DNA of 64,000 nucleotides from Shewanella sp. 10N.286.48.A6 (GCF_002873135.1 NZ_MCVI01000035.1:3965-67964), one strand, 5' to 3'; shown: positions 9,131 through 18,145, counted from the first letter of the stretch. The notes: generated by a model not told the origin, from the sequence alone. Translations and numbers: made by a program.

Positions 9131-10009
9131 ATGATTCACTATATTGAACCGGTTTATCGACCACCATCAGAGTGGAAGTCGCTGATATTGCAGGTGACCA
9201 ATGGTTGTAGCTGGAACCAATGTTCCTTTTGCGATATGTATACCCAAGAGCAAAAAAAATTTCGCGCCCACAAAGTCGATGCTATTGAGCAAGATATTCT
9301 CAGCGCTGCCGCTTCAGGGGTACCAATCTCTAGAGTATTTCTAGCTGATGGTGATGCAATGACGTTGCCGTTTAAGCGCTTAAAAGAAATCTGCCAGCTG
9401 ATTAATAAACATTTACCCAGTGTCACTCGCATTAGTAGTTATTGCTTACCGCGTAATTTAACTAACAAAACCGTTGAACAGTTGGCGGAGCTTAAAGCCT
9501 TAGGCTTGTCTTTACTTTATATCGGCTGTGAAAGTGGTGACGATGAAGTGTTAACCCGTATCCAAAAAGGCGAAACCTTTGAATCCTCTTTAGCTGCTTT
9601 AAGCAAAATAAAGCAAGCCGGGATCAAGTCATCAGTGATGATTTTAATGGGGCTAGGGGGTAAGGCGCTTTCTATTCAGCACGCTAAGGCATCTGCAGAG
9701 TTGATGAATCAAGCTCAGCCTGAGTATTTATCTACCTTGGTGGTGACATTGCCATTGGGGACCGAGAGAATGGATCAGGCATTTGATGGTGATTTTGTGT
9801 TGCCCGATCAACTGGGGCTGTTGACCGAAATGCAAACTTTGTTATCGGGCCTTGCACTGGAGAAAACTATTTTTCGTTCTGATCATGCCTCAAACTATTT
9901 AGTGCTGAAAGGCGTTTTAGGCAAAGATAAGCCGCAATTACTGGCTCAAGTAGAACAAGCGATTAAAGGCAGTATTCCGTTACGCCAAGAATGGCAGCGG
10001 GGCTTGTAA
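9131..10009 (+). CDS. Radical SAM protein
   Basis: A 292-residue radical S-adenosylmethionine protein. The cluster-binding cysteines are Cys26, Cys31 and Cys34 (CSWNQCSFC), a CX4CX2C spacing instead of the common CX3CX2C; some Elp3/MiaB-like groups share this kind of wider spacing. Other visible elements are a GDAMT segment after strand 2, LLYIGCESGDDEVL and MILMGLGG, typical for the partial TIM barrel. No C-terminal accessory domain or extra cysteine cluster is present, so the substrate cannot be inferred. The gene is alone, facing a lipoprotein gene. Confidence 0.8.
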   Translation: MIHYIEPVYRPPSEWKSLILQVTNGCSWNQCSFCDMYTQEQKKFRAHKVDAIEQDILSAAASGVPISRVFLADGDAMTLPFKRLKEICQLINKHLPSVTRISSYCLPRNLTNKTVEQLAELKALGLSLLYIGCESGDDEVLTRIQKGETFESSLAALSKIKQAGIKSSVMILMGLGGKALSIQHAKASAELMNQAQPEYLSTLVVTLPLGTERMDQAFDGDFVLPDQLGLLTEMQTLLSGLALEKTIFRSDHASNYLVLKGVLGKDKPQLLAQVEQAIKGSIPLRQEWQRGL

Positions 10010-10015
10010 TTAACA

Positions 10016-10043
10016 GTGCCAATTGTGGTATCACAATTGGCAC
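10016..10043. repeat. Perfect 12-bp inverted repeat between convergent genes
   Basis: Arms GTGCCAATTGTG and CACAATTGGCAC with loop GTAT. It stands between two convergent genes as a terminator would, but no T run follows on either strand. It may be a stabilising 3' hairpin or a Rho-assisted end. Confidence 0.7.
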
Positions 10044-10085
10044 AGAGCTTATCGAGTATGTTTTTAAGGCTTATTGCTATTGACT

Positions 10086-10793
10086 CTATTCTTCGGCTAC
10101 CGCCGTCATTAAGGCATTTTTGAAATCATTGACCCAGTGACGATAAACCGTTTTAACATCACCCCAATTGAATACTTGGGTGTTTTGACGCCATTGATCA
10201 AAGCCCACACCGCGATCAGCCGCTTTGGCTAACACTTCACCGCTTTGTCCATCTTTAAGTACCGCCAATAACACCATTGAGCCTGAGTTTTGGGTATAAG
10301 TTTTTCCCATGGAATTATAGCTTCTGCGGGATTTTTCAATTGGCGCGCTTAAGCGGATATCGGTTACAGCGGTTTCAATCACTAAGGTGTTAGGACCTTT
10401 TTCTGTGACTAACTCAAAGGGCTGCTCACTATTGAACACATCGCTAACGGTTTTACTAAATTGCAGCGCCATTTTATCAAGGGACTCTTGGGGTAAGTCG
10501 TAGGTGGCATTAGGCCCTTCAGTTTGTTTATTAATTCGAGGCGCTCGATAACCTTCAGGATGATCATTGGTGACTTGGGTCGGTTCAAAGTACAGTTTGG
10601 TATATTGGCGCCAATTTACATCGGGTCTTGCGTACGATAAGGCCAGTCTGGAGTTATCGACTTTAACTAAACCTTCTTTGGTTATTTCAGCGTCCGGTCC
10701 TTGTTGCAGGCTGGCAGGCCCCGATGCACAGCCCATGAGAGTGAATGCTATCAAGCAAATTAAGGGGCTAGCAGTTAAATAAGTCTTGCGCAT
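10086..10793 (-). CDS. DUF3313-like lipoprotein
   Basis: A 235-residue lipoprotein with lipobox LMGC and lipidated Cys22. The following residues (ASG) do not give an inner-membrane retention signal, so the outer membrane is likely. The mature part has the pattern I associate with DUF3313 (W-x-x-Y-x-K-L-Y-F-E-P near residues 60-72; LVIETAVTDIRL in the middle; aromatic FDQWRQNTQVFNWGDV near the end). Function is unknown. It is a single gene. Confidence 0.7.
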   Translation of the reverse strand: MRKTYLTASPLICLIAFTLMGCASGPASLQQGPDAEITKEGLVKVDNSRLALSYARPDVNWRQYTKLYFEPTQVTNDHPEGYRAPRINKQTEGPNATYDLPQESLDKMALQFSKTVSDVFNSEQPFELVTEKGPNTLVIETAVTDIRLSAPIEKSRRSYNSMGKTYTQNSGSMVLLAVLKDGQSGEVLAKAADRGVGFDQWRQNTQVFNWGDVKTVYRHWVNDFKNALMTAVAEE

Positions 10794-10933
10794 ATAATCA
10801 ATCCATTAATGTATATTGTGCTAATAAATATGGCAGCTATCACTGCAGAGTCAATAATAGATTTAGCGCTCAGAGTCAGTGTTTGAATTATGGCTTTTGG
10901 TTAAACAAGACTAAAAATAGAAGGTTTATGAGC

Positions 10934-11407
10934 ATGAGTTCAAACATGGATATTCGAGTCGATGATTTGTCTGGCGTTGAGGTGGCGGCACTATTAAATG
11001 AACACTTGCAGGACATGTACGCCACGTCGCCAGCAGAAAGTGTCCATGCGCTAGATTTAACCAAACTGCGCCAAGATGATATTACCTTTTGGACTGTGTG
11101 GGAAAATCAGCAGCTACTTGGCTGCGGCGCAATTAAACAATTAACTGCCAGCCACGGTGAAATAAAGTCGATGCGGGTTGCTAATGCACATCGCGGTAAA
11201 GGTGTTGCTAAGCACTTACTGCAACATATGCTAGCGTTTGCTAAATGTCAGGGTTATGAGAAGTTAAGCCTAGAAACCGGCTCAATGGATTTTTTTAAAC
11301 CCGCAAGGCAATTGTATCAAAGCTTTGGTTTTGACATTGGCGATAAGTTTGCTGATTATGATAATGACCCTAGCAGCCTATTTATGCATAAAACCTTAAC
11401 GGCCTGA
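10934..11407 (+). CDS. GNAT family N-acetyltransferase
   Basis: A GNAT domain protein of about 157 residues. Motif A is GEIKSMRVANAHRGKGVAKHLL, and motif B is LETGSMDFFKPARQLYQSFGF. AGAAGG at 10919-10924 places the start at ATG 10934 (nine bases) or ATG 10928 (three bases); an upstream in-frame ATG at 10883 has no ribosome binding site. The family resembles YsnE/PhnO-like small-molecule acetyltransferases. The substrate is not known. Confidence 0.75.
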   Translation: MSSNMDIRVDDLSGVEVAALLNEHLQDMYATSPAESVHALDLTKLRQDDITFWTVWENQQLLGCGAIKQLTASHGEIKSMRVANAHRGKGVAKHLLQHMLAFAKCQGYEKLSLETGSMDFFKPARQLYQSFGFDIGDKFADYDNDPSSLFMHKTLTA

Positions 11408-11434
11408 GTGGTATTGAGCTGACGAAGAGGCAGG

Positions 11435-11629
11435 TTATGCCTCATCTTGAAAGATATCTTCAATGGTTAGCCCAAAAAGGCGCGCCGCTTTAAATGCCAA
11501 TGGCAAACTTGGATCAAACTTTCCTTTCTCAATAGCATTAATAGTCTGTCTGGAAACGCTCAGTAACTCTGCCAGTTGTGCTTGGGTTAAGTCCCGTTCT
11601 GCGCGAAGTACTTTTAATCTGTTTTTCAT
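11435..11629 (-). CDS. Small Xre-family HTH regulator
   Basis: A 64-residue protein that is essentially one helix-turn-helix (LTQAQLAELLSVSRQTINAIEKGKFDPSLPLAFKAARLF). It overlaps the upstream membrane-protein gene by four bases (ATGA), so the two are translationally coupled. Minimal HTH proteins of this type (YozG-like) commonly pair with a small membrane protein. An inverted repeat at the operon promoter (12088-12132) is a plausible operator for it. Confidence 0.85.
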   Translation of the reverse strand: MKNRLKVLRAERDLTQAQLAELLSVSRQTINAIEKGKFDPSLPLAFKAARLFGLTIEDIFQDEA

Positions 11630-12048
11630 CGGTACTTCCTATTGCCTAAAATTATCCCCACCATGTAGGTCAAACTCATGATGATGACTAAGTGAGATAT
11701 CTCTGCATGAGCATTAATCAGCCCTGTAGTGTCGAGCGTTGAATAACTGATGCCCACAATTAATCCGACGCCTAAACTCAGCCCCATGGCGTTAAGCTGA
11801 ATTTTTTGTTGTAGTTCATCAAGGGAAGCTAGGTGTTTTTTATTAGCGAAAATCATCCCGATACCGACCAAAAAATTAAATCCAATCGCAGCGGCGGTAA
11901 TGATGTCATGTTGCGACCAAATAAACATTGGACCAAAAGTCGATATCGCGAGTGTGATGACCCATGCAGCGGTCCATTTGGCTAAACGATTGCTGTTGAC
12001 GTTATTGCACTTTTTCCAATCATTTTCTGTTGAGTTAGGTGTATTCAT
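11626..12048 (-). CDS. Four-helix membrane protein paired with the Xre regulator
   Basis: 140 residues with four predicted membrane helices in two pairs (WTAAWVITLAISTFGPMF, AAAIGFNFLVGIGMIF, MGLSLGVGLIVGISY, HLVIIMSLTYMVGIILG). Between the pairs is a cytosolic segment SLDELQQKIQLNA, like that in DUF2178-type proteins. It is the first gene of a two-gene operon with the overlapping Xre gene. Function unknown; the pairing suggests sensing or immunity-type control, which is inference. Confidence 0.7.
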   Translation of the reverse strand: MNTPNSTENDWKKCNNVNSNRLAKWTAAWVITLAISTFGPMFIWSQHDIITAAAIGFNFLVGIGMIFANKKHLASLDELQQKIQLNAMGLSLGVGLIVGISYSTLDTTGLINAHAEISHLVIIMSLTYMVGIILGNRKYR

Positions 12049-12087
12049 AAATCATTCCTTTCAAGTTAGCTTGTCTTTAAGTAAAGT

Positions 12088-12132
12088 AAACTTGACCTAA
12101 CTATGTGACTAAAAATTACTCATGTCAAGTTT
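12088..12132 (-). promoter_or_regulatory. Promoter and candidate Xre operator
   Basis: On the minus strand TTGACA (12123-12128) is separated by 17 bases from CATAGT (12100-12105). Perfect 9-bp arms AAACTTGAC (12088-12096) and GTCAAGTTT (12124-12132) bracket this promoter. A further TCAAGTT lies at 12061-12067. The arrangement suggests autorepression. Confidence 0.55.
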
Positions 12133-12311
12133 TGATGACATTTAGTAAGCAAATGGTGACTTTTACTGATGACTATAACGGTGACAATATAAAGCTGAAT
12201 TCAGCCAGTTATTATATAAACTGGCTGAGAATACTTAGATATTTTACGTTGAAATAACGATTGTTTACTTAGCTTTTAGCATTCGCCTGAAGACATATTT
12301 TACGGGCTAAG

Positions 12312-13145
12312 CTACTGCTGCAAATGTATTTCTCTTACAGGACATGGAATGGTTATATCAGCTGATTTAAGCGCTTTGATTATGGCTAAATTCGCTTGGT
12401 ACTTGTCTTCAAAATAGCTATTGGTTGGCACCCAATAACGCACACCGATTTCCATCCCGATACTGTTGAAATCATTAATGCCCACTTGTGGAGTGCGCGT
12501 TTGGCTGACGCCTCCATGGCTCATGACAGCATCTGAAATCAATTTAATCACTTGCTGGGGATCGGTTTGATAATCAATATTAAATTGAGTGTCGACTAAC
12601 TTATATTCATGAGAGTTATGCAGTATTTCACCGACAATATGTTTATTAGGGATACTGATTAACTCGCCTTCTTCATTGGTTAATATGGTTAAGCCGAGCT
12701 GAATTTGTTTTACCACTCCAGCCACACCTTTAATTTCAATGGTGTTACCAATAACAAAAGGTCGGGTAACAATAATGGTGACCCCAGCAGCATAGTTGGC
12801 CAGCATCCCCTGAAGTGCTAAACCTGCACCTAATGATGCGGCACCAATTGCGGCCACCATTGGGGTGACGCTAATACCGAGTTTCCCTAGCGAAATGATC
12901 GCCACCATCGCAATGATGCAAATCCTCACCAGATTGGAGACAAAATTGCCCAAGGTGACATCAATATCGTGCTTTTCGAATTGGCTAACAACGAAGTTCG
13001 ATACTTTATTCGCTATCCAGATACCGATAAGTAAGATGATGACAGCGCCAACAATTTGAAAGCTGTATTGCACAATAAATTCAGTAAGAAGGTCGTAGAC
13101 ATTCTGTATTTGCTGCAGTTCTTGATCTAAGCTTGTTTCATTCAT
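12312..13145 (-). CDS. mscS: Small-conductance mechanosensitive channel MscS
   Basis: 277 residues, the usual MscS length (E. coli 286). Three N-terminal membrane helices end in the pore-lining TM3 motif IGAASLGAGLALQGMLANYA, followed by the MscS beta domain (RPFVIGNTIEIKGVAGVV, ILTNEEGELISIPN) and the alpha-beta C domain. It releases solutes on hypo-osmotic shock from the inner membrane. Single gene. Confidence 0.92.
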   Translation of the reverse strand: MNETSLDQELQQIQNVYDLLTEFIVQYSFQIVGAVIILLIGIWIANKVSNFVVSQFEKHDIDVTLGNFVSNLVRICIIAMVAIISLGKLGISVTPMVAAIGAASLGAGLALQGMLANYAAGVTIIVTRPFVIGNTIEIKGVAGVVKQIQLGLTILTNEEGELISIPNKHIVGEILHNSHEYKLVDTQFNIDYQTDPQQVIKLISDAVMSHGGVSQTRTPQVGINDFNSIGMEIGVRYWVPTNSYFEDKYQANLAIIKALKSADITIPCPVREIHLQQ

Positions 13146-13456
13146 GATGATGTTCTTATTTTTGACGAATTAACAGAGAAATAATGCGTGATATTCCAAT
13201 GGTAATAAAGTCATTTTTGCAATTAATTAACACTTATTGCTGTCGCTACTTTATTGTTGAAGCCTCTGTTATTGCGAATAATTAAGTCTGTATTAATCCG
13301 TGAGGTGCATCATGATTCTAATCCAATGTAATAAAGTCGAATCACAGATTCGAGTATAGTGAGTTGGCTATTTTTAATTTAAGACCTTATTAGCAAAAAT
13401 GCCCAAACAATTTGTCATTTCAAATAAGGGCTTATCACTTAATTCAGGAAAATAAC
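13146..13456. other. Intergenic region with a small hairpin
   Basis: 311 bases between divergent genes. A perfect hairpin TCGAATC-ACA-GATTCGA lies at 13337-13353, directly before a -10-like TATAGT at about 13355. AGGAA at 13446-13450 is the ribosome binding site of the next gene. Confidence 0.5.
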
Positions 13457-13924
13457 ATGAAAGCGCTTTTATTTGCAGTTAGTGTACTTTTTATGGCTTC
13501 AGCACAGGCGAATGTGTTTGTCGTGAATGATAAAATTGAGCCAATTACCTTAGAAGATCAATTTGAACAACCGCTAGTGGTTAATGAACAAACTCAAGTG
13601 GTTTTGTTTAGTCGCGGCATGAAAGGTGGCGAGTTCATTCAAGCGGCATTAGAAGCTACAACGACTGAGCAGCAACCTGCAAACTTGGTGTATATTGCTG
13701 ATATCAGCGGTATGCCATCATTGATTGCTCGCTTTGTGGCTATCCCCCAAATGAAGGATTTACCGTTTGCTATGGGGTTAGATCGTGAAGGCGATGCAAC
13801 TGCAAACTGGCCTACTGAAGAAGATATGGCCACTATGGTGACCCTAGATAAGTTAACCGTTGTTAGCATCGAGAACTTTGATTCAAACGAAACCTTAATC
13901 AAAGCACTTAGCGCCGTAAAATAA
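13457..13924 (+). CDS. Periplasmic protein of unknown function
   Basis: 155 residues from ATG 13457, six bases after AGGAA; an in-frame codon at 13412 is further upstream and would spoil the signal peptide. A clear signal peptide ends SAQA|NVF. The mature domain has an alternating strand/helix pattern (TQVVLFSRGMKGGEFIQAAL, ANLVYIADISGMP, DLPFAMGLDREG, MVTLDKLTVVSIENF) that recalls a thioredoxin-like fold, but it has no cysteine. I do not recognise a named family. Confidence 0.75.
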   Translation: MKALLFAVSVLFMASAQANVFVVNDKIEPITLEDQFEQPLVVNEQTQVVLFSRGMKGGEFIQAALEATTTEQQPANLVYIADISGMPSLIARFVAIPQMKDLPFAMGLDREGDATANWPTEEDMATMVTLDKLTVVSIENFDSNETLIKALSAVK

Positions 13925-13960
13925 CTGCTCTCGCTAAACAGATGGTTTACATGAGCCAAC

Positions 13961-13988
13961 AAAAAGGACGCTTCAAGCGTCCTTTTTT
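13961..13988. terminator. Bidirectional terminator
   Basis: AAAAAGGACGC / GCGTCCTTTTT with loop TTCAA, between convergent genes; both strands have a poly-T tract. Confidence 0.92.
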
Positions 13989-14023
13989 GATCGCCAATAT
14001 TGGCGATTAATACGCAATAGCCA

Positions 14024-14233
14024 TTACTGCTTTTGCAGCATGGTAAAAATTTCTTCTTTTAAATGCAGCTTCTTTGATTTTAGTATTTTCAGCTCTGGGG
14101 TGCTATCGCTACTGTAATGTTGCTCATGATGTTTTATCTGCTCATCTAGCTGATTATGTTCATCAAAAATCTTTGAGAAATGGGCATTTGAGGTTTTAAG
14201 TTTACTGATTAGCTCACGGTACTCTGGAAACAT
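14024..14233 (-). CDS. YdcH-like DUF465 protein
   Basis: A 69-residue alpha-helical protein with the DUF465/YdcH pattern: FPEYRELISKLKTSNAHFSKIFDEHNQLDEQI, then a second helix LKILKSKKLHLKEEI. These small coiled-coil proteins are widespread in Proteobacteria; their function is unknown. TAAAAGGAG on the minus strand is a good ribosome binding site. Confidence 0.85.
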   Translation of the reverse strand: MFPEYRELISKLKTSNAHFSKIFDEHNQLDEQIKHHEQHYSSDSTPELKILKSKKLHLKEEIFTMLQKQ

Positions 14234-14537
14234 CGACTTACTCCTTTTATCTAATGTTAACTACAAATTAGCGCTACTTGGCTGTAGGTAATGTGACCGG
14301 GATCAATAATTAATTGATTGCCCCAAAAACTTTTTAATCAACTAAAATTGGCTATTTAGCCTTTGCTGATTTATGGTGCTGTAAATTAGTGATGGCAGTT
14401 ACATTTGTAATTTTTAATCATCACTCGAATGTTTAATAACAGAATTTATGTGACCCAGTTAACCTTCATAGCGTGGCTTGTGGGTTACAGTCGTCACAAT
14501 TAGAATGATATCTTCAAATATGAAAGGGGTTTTCAAT
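14234..14537. other. Intergenic region upstream of udp with a weak CRP-like site
   Basis: 304 bases between divergent ydcH-like and udp genes. TGTGA-N6-TCAAT at 14292-14307 resembles a CRP site but one half is degenerate. E. coli udp is CRP/CytR controlled, so this is plausible, but the site is about 240 bases from the udp start. Confidence 0.3.
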
Positions 14538-15296
14538 ATGGCCGACGTATTTCACCTAGGATTAACCAAGCAAATGCTTGATGGCGCAACCTTAGCGATT
14601 GTTCCAGGGGATCCTGAGCGCGTTAAGCGCATCGCCGAATTAATGGAAAATGCGACTTTTTTAGCAAGTCACCGTGAATACACCAGCTATCTTGCTTATA
14701 TTGATGGCAAAGCGGTTGTCGTATGTTCAACAGGTATTGGCGGACCATCAACATCTATCGCAGTAGAAGAGTTAGCACAACTAGGTGTGACGACTTTCTT
14801 ACGCGTTGGTACCACTGGCGCGATTCAACCACATGTAAATGTCGGTGATGTTATTGTCACGCAAGCTTCAGTGCGCTTAGATGGCGCCAGTTTACACTTT
14901 GCCCCACTTGAGTTTCCAGCGGCTGCTAACTTTGACTGTACTACCGCTATGGTGGCAGCATGTCGTGACGCAGGCAAAGAGCCACATGTGGGTATCACAG
15001 CATCATCTGATACATTCTACCCAGGCCAAGAACGTTACGATACGGTCTCAGGACGTGTAACCAGCCGCTTTGTGGGCTCAATGCAAGAGTGGCAAGCTAT
15101 GGGCGTACTGAATTACGAAATGGAGTCAGCAACGCTATTTACTATGTGTGCAACACAAGGCTGGCGCGCAGCGTGTGTTGCTGGGGTTATCGTTAATCGT
15201 ACCCAGCAAGAAATTCCTGATGAAGCCATGATGAAGAAAACCGAAGGCAGCGCGGTTGCAATTGTGGTTGCAGCTGCGAAAAAACTATTAGCTTAA
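14538..15296 (+). CDS. udp: Uridine phosphorylase
   Basis: 252 residues, colinear with E. coli Udp (253). It splits uridine with phosphate into uracil and ribose-1-phosphate in the cytoplasm. Start ATG 14538 lies eight bases after AAAGGGG and aligns with the E. coli start; the open frame extends further upstream without a ribosome binding site. Signatures: [72 protein letters not shown]. Confidence 0.97.
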   Translation: MADVFHLGLTKQMLDGATLAIVPGDPERVKRIAELMENATFLASHREYTSYLAYIDGKAVVVCSTGIGGPSTSIAVEELAQLGVTTFLRVGTTGAIQPHVNVGDVIVTQASVRLDGASLHFAPLEFPAAANFDCTTAMVAACRDAGKEPHVGITASSDTFYPGQERYDTVSGRVTSRFVGSMQEWQAMGVLNYEMESATLFTMCATQGWRAACVAGVIVNRTQQEIPDEAMMKKTEGSAVAIVVAAAKKLLA

Positions 15297-15317
15297 TATA
15301 TTTAACTAATTGAATAT

Positions 15318-15340
15318 AAAGGTGCTTAGGCACCTTTTTT
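15318..15340 (+). terminator. Terminator of udp
   Basis: AAAGGTGC/GCACCTTT stem, TTAG loop, six T residues. Confidence 0.9.
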
Positions 15341-15629
15341 ATTGCCTTCTTTTTATTGATTTATCCGATTTTTATACAGTTACTGCTAAGCTTTAGCAAT
15401 GAAATATGATTGCAATATCATCAATATCCTGTATTGTTGACATAATATGTCGTGATATTAACGACCAATATATGGGTTAAAGAGTGCCCATATCCTGTGC
15501 TTGAGATAGCACCACTATTACCACTGTGTAGTAGTTATCAATTTAAAGTTATCAGCTCTATAAAACCTTATCCAAGTTCGGGTTTTATAGCTTAAAGGAA
15601 CATATGATAACGTTTTTACAGGGGGGTAT
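15341..15629. promoter_or_regulatory. Upstream region of the NfeD/SPFH operon
   Basis: The region holds a perfect 13-base palindrome GACATAATATGTC at 15439-15451, which could be an operator. A G-rich ribosome binding site (AGGGGGG) ends at 15626. Confidence 0.4.
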
Positions 15630-16124
15630 ATGGAATTTTCTAATCCAACCAGTATCTGGTTAATCGTCGGTATAGGGCTGATGTTGTCGGAAATTATTGT
15701 TCCCGGTGGCATCGTCATTTTATTAGGTGCAGCCTGTGTCATTGTGGCCGCAGCCTTATTTACCGGTATCGTCGATGGCACCGCGCAAAGCTTCACTTTA
15801 TGGTTTATCACCTCAATGGTTCTATTGCTTAGTTTTCGCCATATCACCCAAAAAATGATTGGTGGTGACAAGCATGTGGATAATACCGATGAGGAAATGG
15901 ATTTATATAATCAAGTTGTCACAGTTAAAGCTGATATTGGCCCGGGTGAAAAAACCGGTCGGGTGTTGTTTTCTGGTACTGAGTGGTCAGCACTAGGGGA
16001 TGGCACTGAAATAAAAGCAGGCACTAAAGTGCGAATTATTTGCCGAGATAATATTGCCTTAGTGGTTGAGCCATATGCAGAAACTGAGTTAATGGGCGAA
16101 AGCTTCACTGATAAACAAGATTAG
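15630..16124 (+). CDS. NfeD-like membrane protein
   Basis: 164 residues: two or three N-terminal membrane helices (WLIVGIGLMLSEIIVPGGIVILLGAACVIVAA; FTLWFITSMVLLLSF) and a C-terminal OB-fold beta-barrel (GRVLFSGTEWSALGDG, IKAGTKVRIICRDNIALVVEP), the short NfeD1b-type build without protease domain. NfeD proteins work with SPFH proteins, and two SPFH genes follow in the same direction, as in the E. coli ybbK-qmcA pair. Confidence 0.85.
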   Translation: MEFSNPTSIWLIVGIGLMLSEIIVPGGIVILLGAACVIVAAALFTGIVDGTAQSFTLWFITSMVLLLSFRHITQKMIGGDKHVDNTDEEMDLYNQVVTVKADIGPGEKTGRVLFSGTEWSALGDGTEIKAGTKVRIICRDNIALVVEPYAETELMGESFTDKQD

Positions 16125-16250
16125 TCACAAAATAGCAGAATTAGGTTTTATTGATTTGGTCACCACACAGAGTGCCAACTGAGTAAAGGAATTAAGTCAT
16201 GTATAGGGGGCTACGCTACCTGAACATGTTTTGCAAAAGGAAGGGGACAT

Positions 16251-17180
16251 ATGTTTGAACTAACCATAGCCATTTTATTTATATTTTTTATCTTATATAA
16301 ATTGATGTTGATTGTACCGATGCGAGAGGTCAATGTGATTGAGCGCTTAGGTAAATTTAGAACCGTATTACAACCAGGGTTTCACTTTTTAGTGCCATTT
16401 GTTGATCGGGTAGCTTATCGCCACGATACTCGTGAAGAAGTACTAGATGTACCACCACAAAGTTGTATTTCAAAAGATAACACCCAGCTGGAAGTTGATG
16501 GATTGGTCTACCTTAAAGTGATGGATGGCAAGTTAGCCAGTTACGGTATCGAAAATTACCGTAAAGCTGCGGTTAACCTCGCGCAAACCACCATGCGTTC
16601 AGAAATTGGTAAATTGACCCTATCGCAAACCTTTTCAGAGCGTGACAGTTTGAACGAGTCTATTGTTCGTGAAATTGACAAAGCGTCAGATCCTTGGGGT
16701 ATTAAAGTGCTTCGCTATGAGATTAAAAATATCTCCCCATCAATACACGTGATCCACACCCTTGAAAAACAGATGGAAGCTGAGCGTAGAAAACGGGCTG
16801 AAATCACTTTAGCCAATGCTGAAAAAGACGCCATGATTAATATCTCTCAAGGTGAGCGCCAAGAGGCCATTAACCTCTCAGAAGGGCAAAAGCGAAAACG
16901 CATTAATGAAGCGATTGGCTCTGGCCAAGAAATTACCATTATTGCCAAAGCGAAAGCTGAAGGCATGGATATGATTTGCACCGCACTGGCTAACCAAGGT
17001 GGTAACGATGCGATGAATATGATGCTGAAAGAGCAGTTTATTAGCCAAGTGGGTGACATTTTAACTGAAACACAAGTCTCAGTGGTGCCTGCTGAAATGG
17101 CCAAGTTAGAAGGCTTCTTTGAAGGGATGGAGCAAGTGACCCATGCCGTAACTAACAGCCCAGTAAAAGGAGCACGCTAA
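16251..17180 (+). CDS. SPFH/Band 7 (stomatin-like) membrane protein 1
   Basis: 309 residues. One N-terminal membrane helix is followed by the SPFH domain (MREVNVIERLGKFRTVLQPGFHFLVPFVDRVAYRHDTREEVLDVPPQ). A long charged coiled coil then contains repeated GE/SEGQ-type motifs (ISQGERQEAINLSEGQKRKRINEA), as in QmcA/stomatins. Such proteins oligomerise in membrane microdomains and often control membrane proteases. It overlaps the next, paralogous gene by one base, so the two may form a hetero-oligomer. Confidence 0.88.
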   Translation: MFELTIAILFIFFILYKLMLIVPMREVNVIERLGKFRTVLQPGFHFLVPFVDRVAYRHDTREEVLDVPPQSCISKDNTQLEVDGLVYLKVMDGKLASYGIENYRKAAVNLAQTTMRSEIGKLTLSQTFSERDSLNESIVREIDKASDPWGIKVLRYEIKNISPSIHVIHTLEKQMEAERRKRAEITLANAEKDAMINISQGERQEAINLSEGQKRKRINEAIGSGQEITIIAKAKAEGMDMICTALANQGGNDAMNMMLKEQFISQVGDILTETQVSVVPAEMAKLEGFFEGMEQVTHAVTNSPVKGAR

Positions 17181-18121
17181 TGTTGAATGGAATTGATACC
17201 GATTTAATTGTTATGGGTATTTGGGGGGTGATTTTTGTTATTTTTGTGCTGAAATTATTCCAATCTATCCGCTTAGTACCCACTAAGTCAGCTTACATTG
17301 TTGAGCGACTAGGTAAATATCACAGCACCTTAGATGCCGGTTTTCATGCTTTAGTGCCTTTTGTTGATAAAGTGGCCTATATCCATGACCTAAAAGAAGA
17401 AACTATCGATGTGCCACCGCAAGAGTGTTTTTCTAGCGATGAAGTTAACGTTGAAGTAGACGGCGTCATTTATATCTCGATTACCGATCCCGTTAAAGCC
17501 AGTTACGGCATAACGGATTATCGTTATGCAGCGATTCAATTAGCGCAAACTACCACACGTTCAGTCATTGGTACCTTAGATTTAGACCGCACGTTTGAAG
17601 AGCGCGACATTATCTCGGCCAAGGTCGTACAAGTGCTGGACGAAGCTGGCGCGATTTGGGGGATTCGAGTGCATCGTTATGAAATTAAAAACATTACCCC
17701 ACCAGAAACCGTTAAAAATGCCATGGAAATGCAGGTTAATGCTGAGCGTGAGCGCCGTGCATTATTAGCCCAAAGTGAAGGTGACAAGCAGAGTAAAATT
17801 AACCGCTCAGAAGGTGTGATGGCTGAAACCATTAACCGCTCAGAGGGTGAAATGCAGCGCCGTATCAATGAGGCTGAAGGTAAAGGCGAAGAGATTTTAA
17901 CGCTTGCTAAAGCCACTGCAGAATCCATTGAGCGCTTGGCGGTAGTGATCTCTAAACCCGGCGGTCAGAGTGCCTTAAGACTGCAGTTAGGTGAACAATA
18001 CCTCAAACAGCTTGATGGCTTAAAAGATAAAGATAACCGTGTGGTGTTACCCGGCAATATGATTAATTTTGATTATTGGATGGATAGCATGGGTCTGGAA
18101 GATAATAAGAAAGCCAAATAA
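17180..18121 (+). CDS. SPFH/Band 7 (stomatin-like) membrane protein 2
   Basis: 313 residues, paralogous to the preceding gene over its full length (VERLGKYHSTLDAGFHALVPFVDKVAYIHDLKEETIDVPPQ). The helical part contains three NRSEG/EGD repeats (SKINRSEGVMAETINRSEG). Its start ATG shares a base with the stop of the first SPFH gene (TAATG), indicating translational coupling. Together with the NfeD-like gene this forms a three-gene operon closed by a terminator. Confidence 0.88.
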   Translation: MLNGIDTDLIVMGIWGVIFVIFVLKLFQSIRLVPTKSAYIVERLGKYHSTLDAGFHALVPFVDKVAYIHDLKEETIDVPPQECFSSDEVNVEVDGVIYISITDPVKASYGITDYRYAAIQLAQTTTRSVIGTLDLDRTFEERDIISAKVVQVLDEAGAIWGIRVHRYEIKNITPPETVKNAMEMQVNAERERRALLAQSEGDKQSKINRSEGVMAETINRSEGEMQRRINEAEGKGEEILTLAKATAESIERLAVVISKPGGQSALRLQLGEQYLKQLDGLKDKDNRVVLPGNMINFDYWMDSMGLEDNKKAK

Positions 18122-18145
18122 TTGTTTAGTGGTAAAATTTAATTA

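Noticed and set aside
14449..14470. Second CRP-like TGTGACCCAGTTAACC upstream of udp
   Set aside because: Only one half site is present; the other half does not resemble TCACA.
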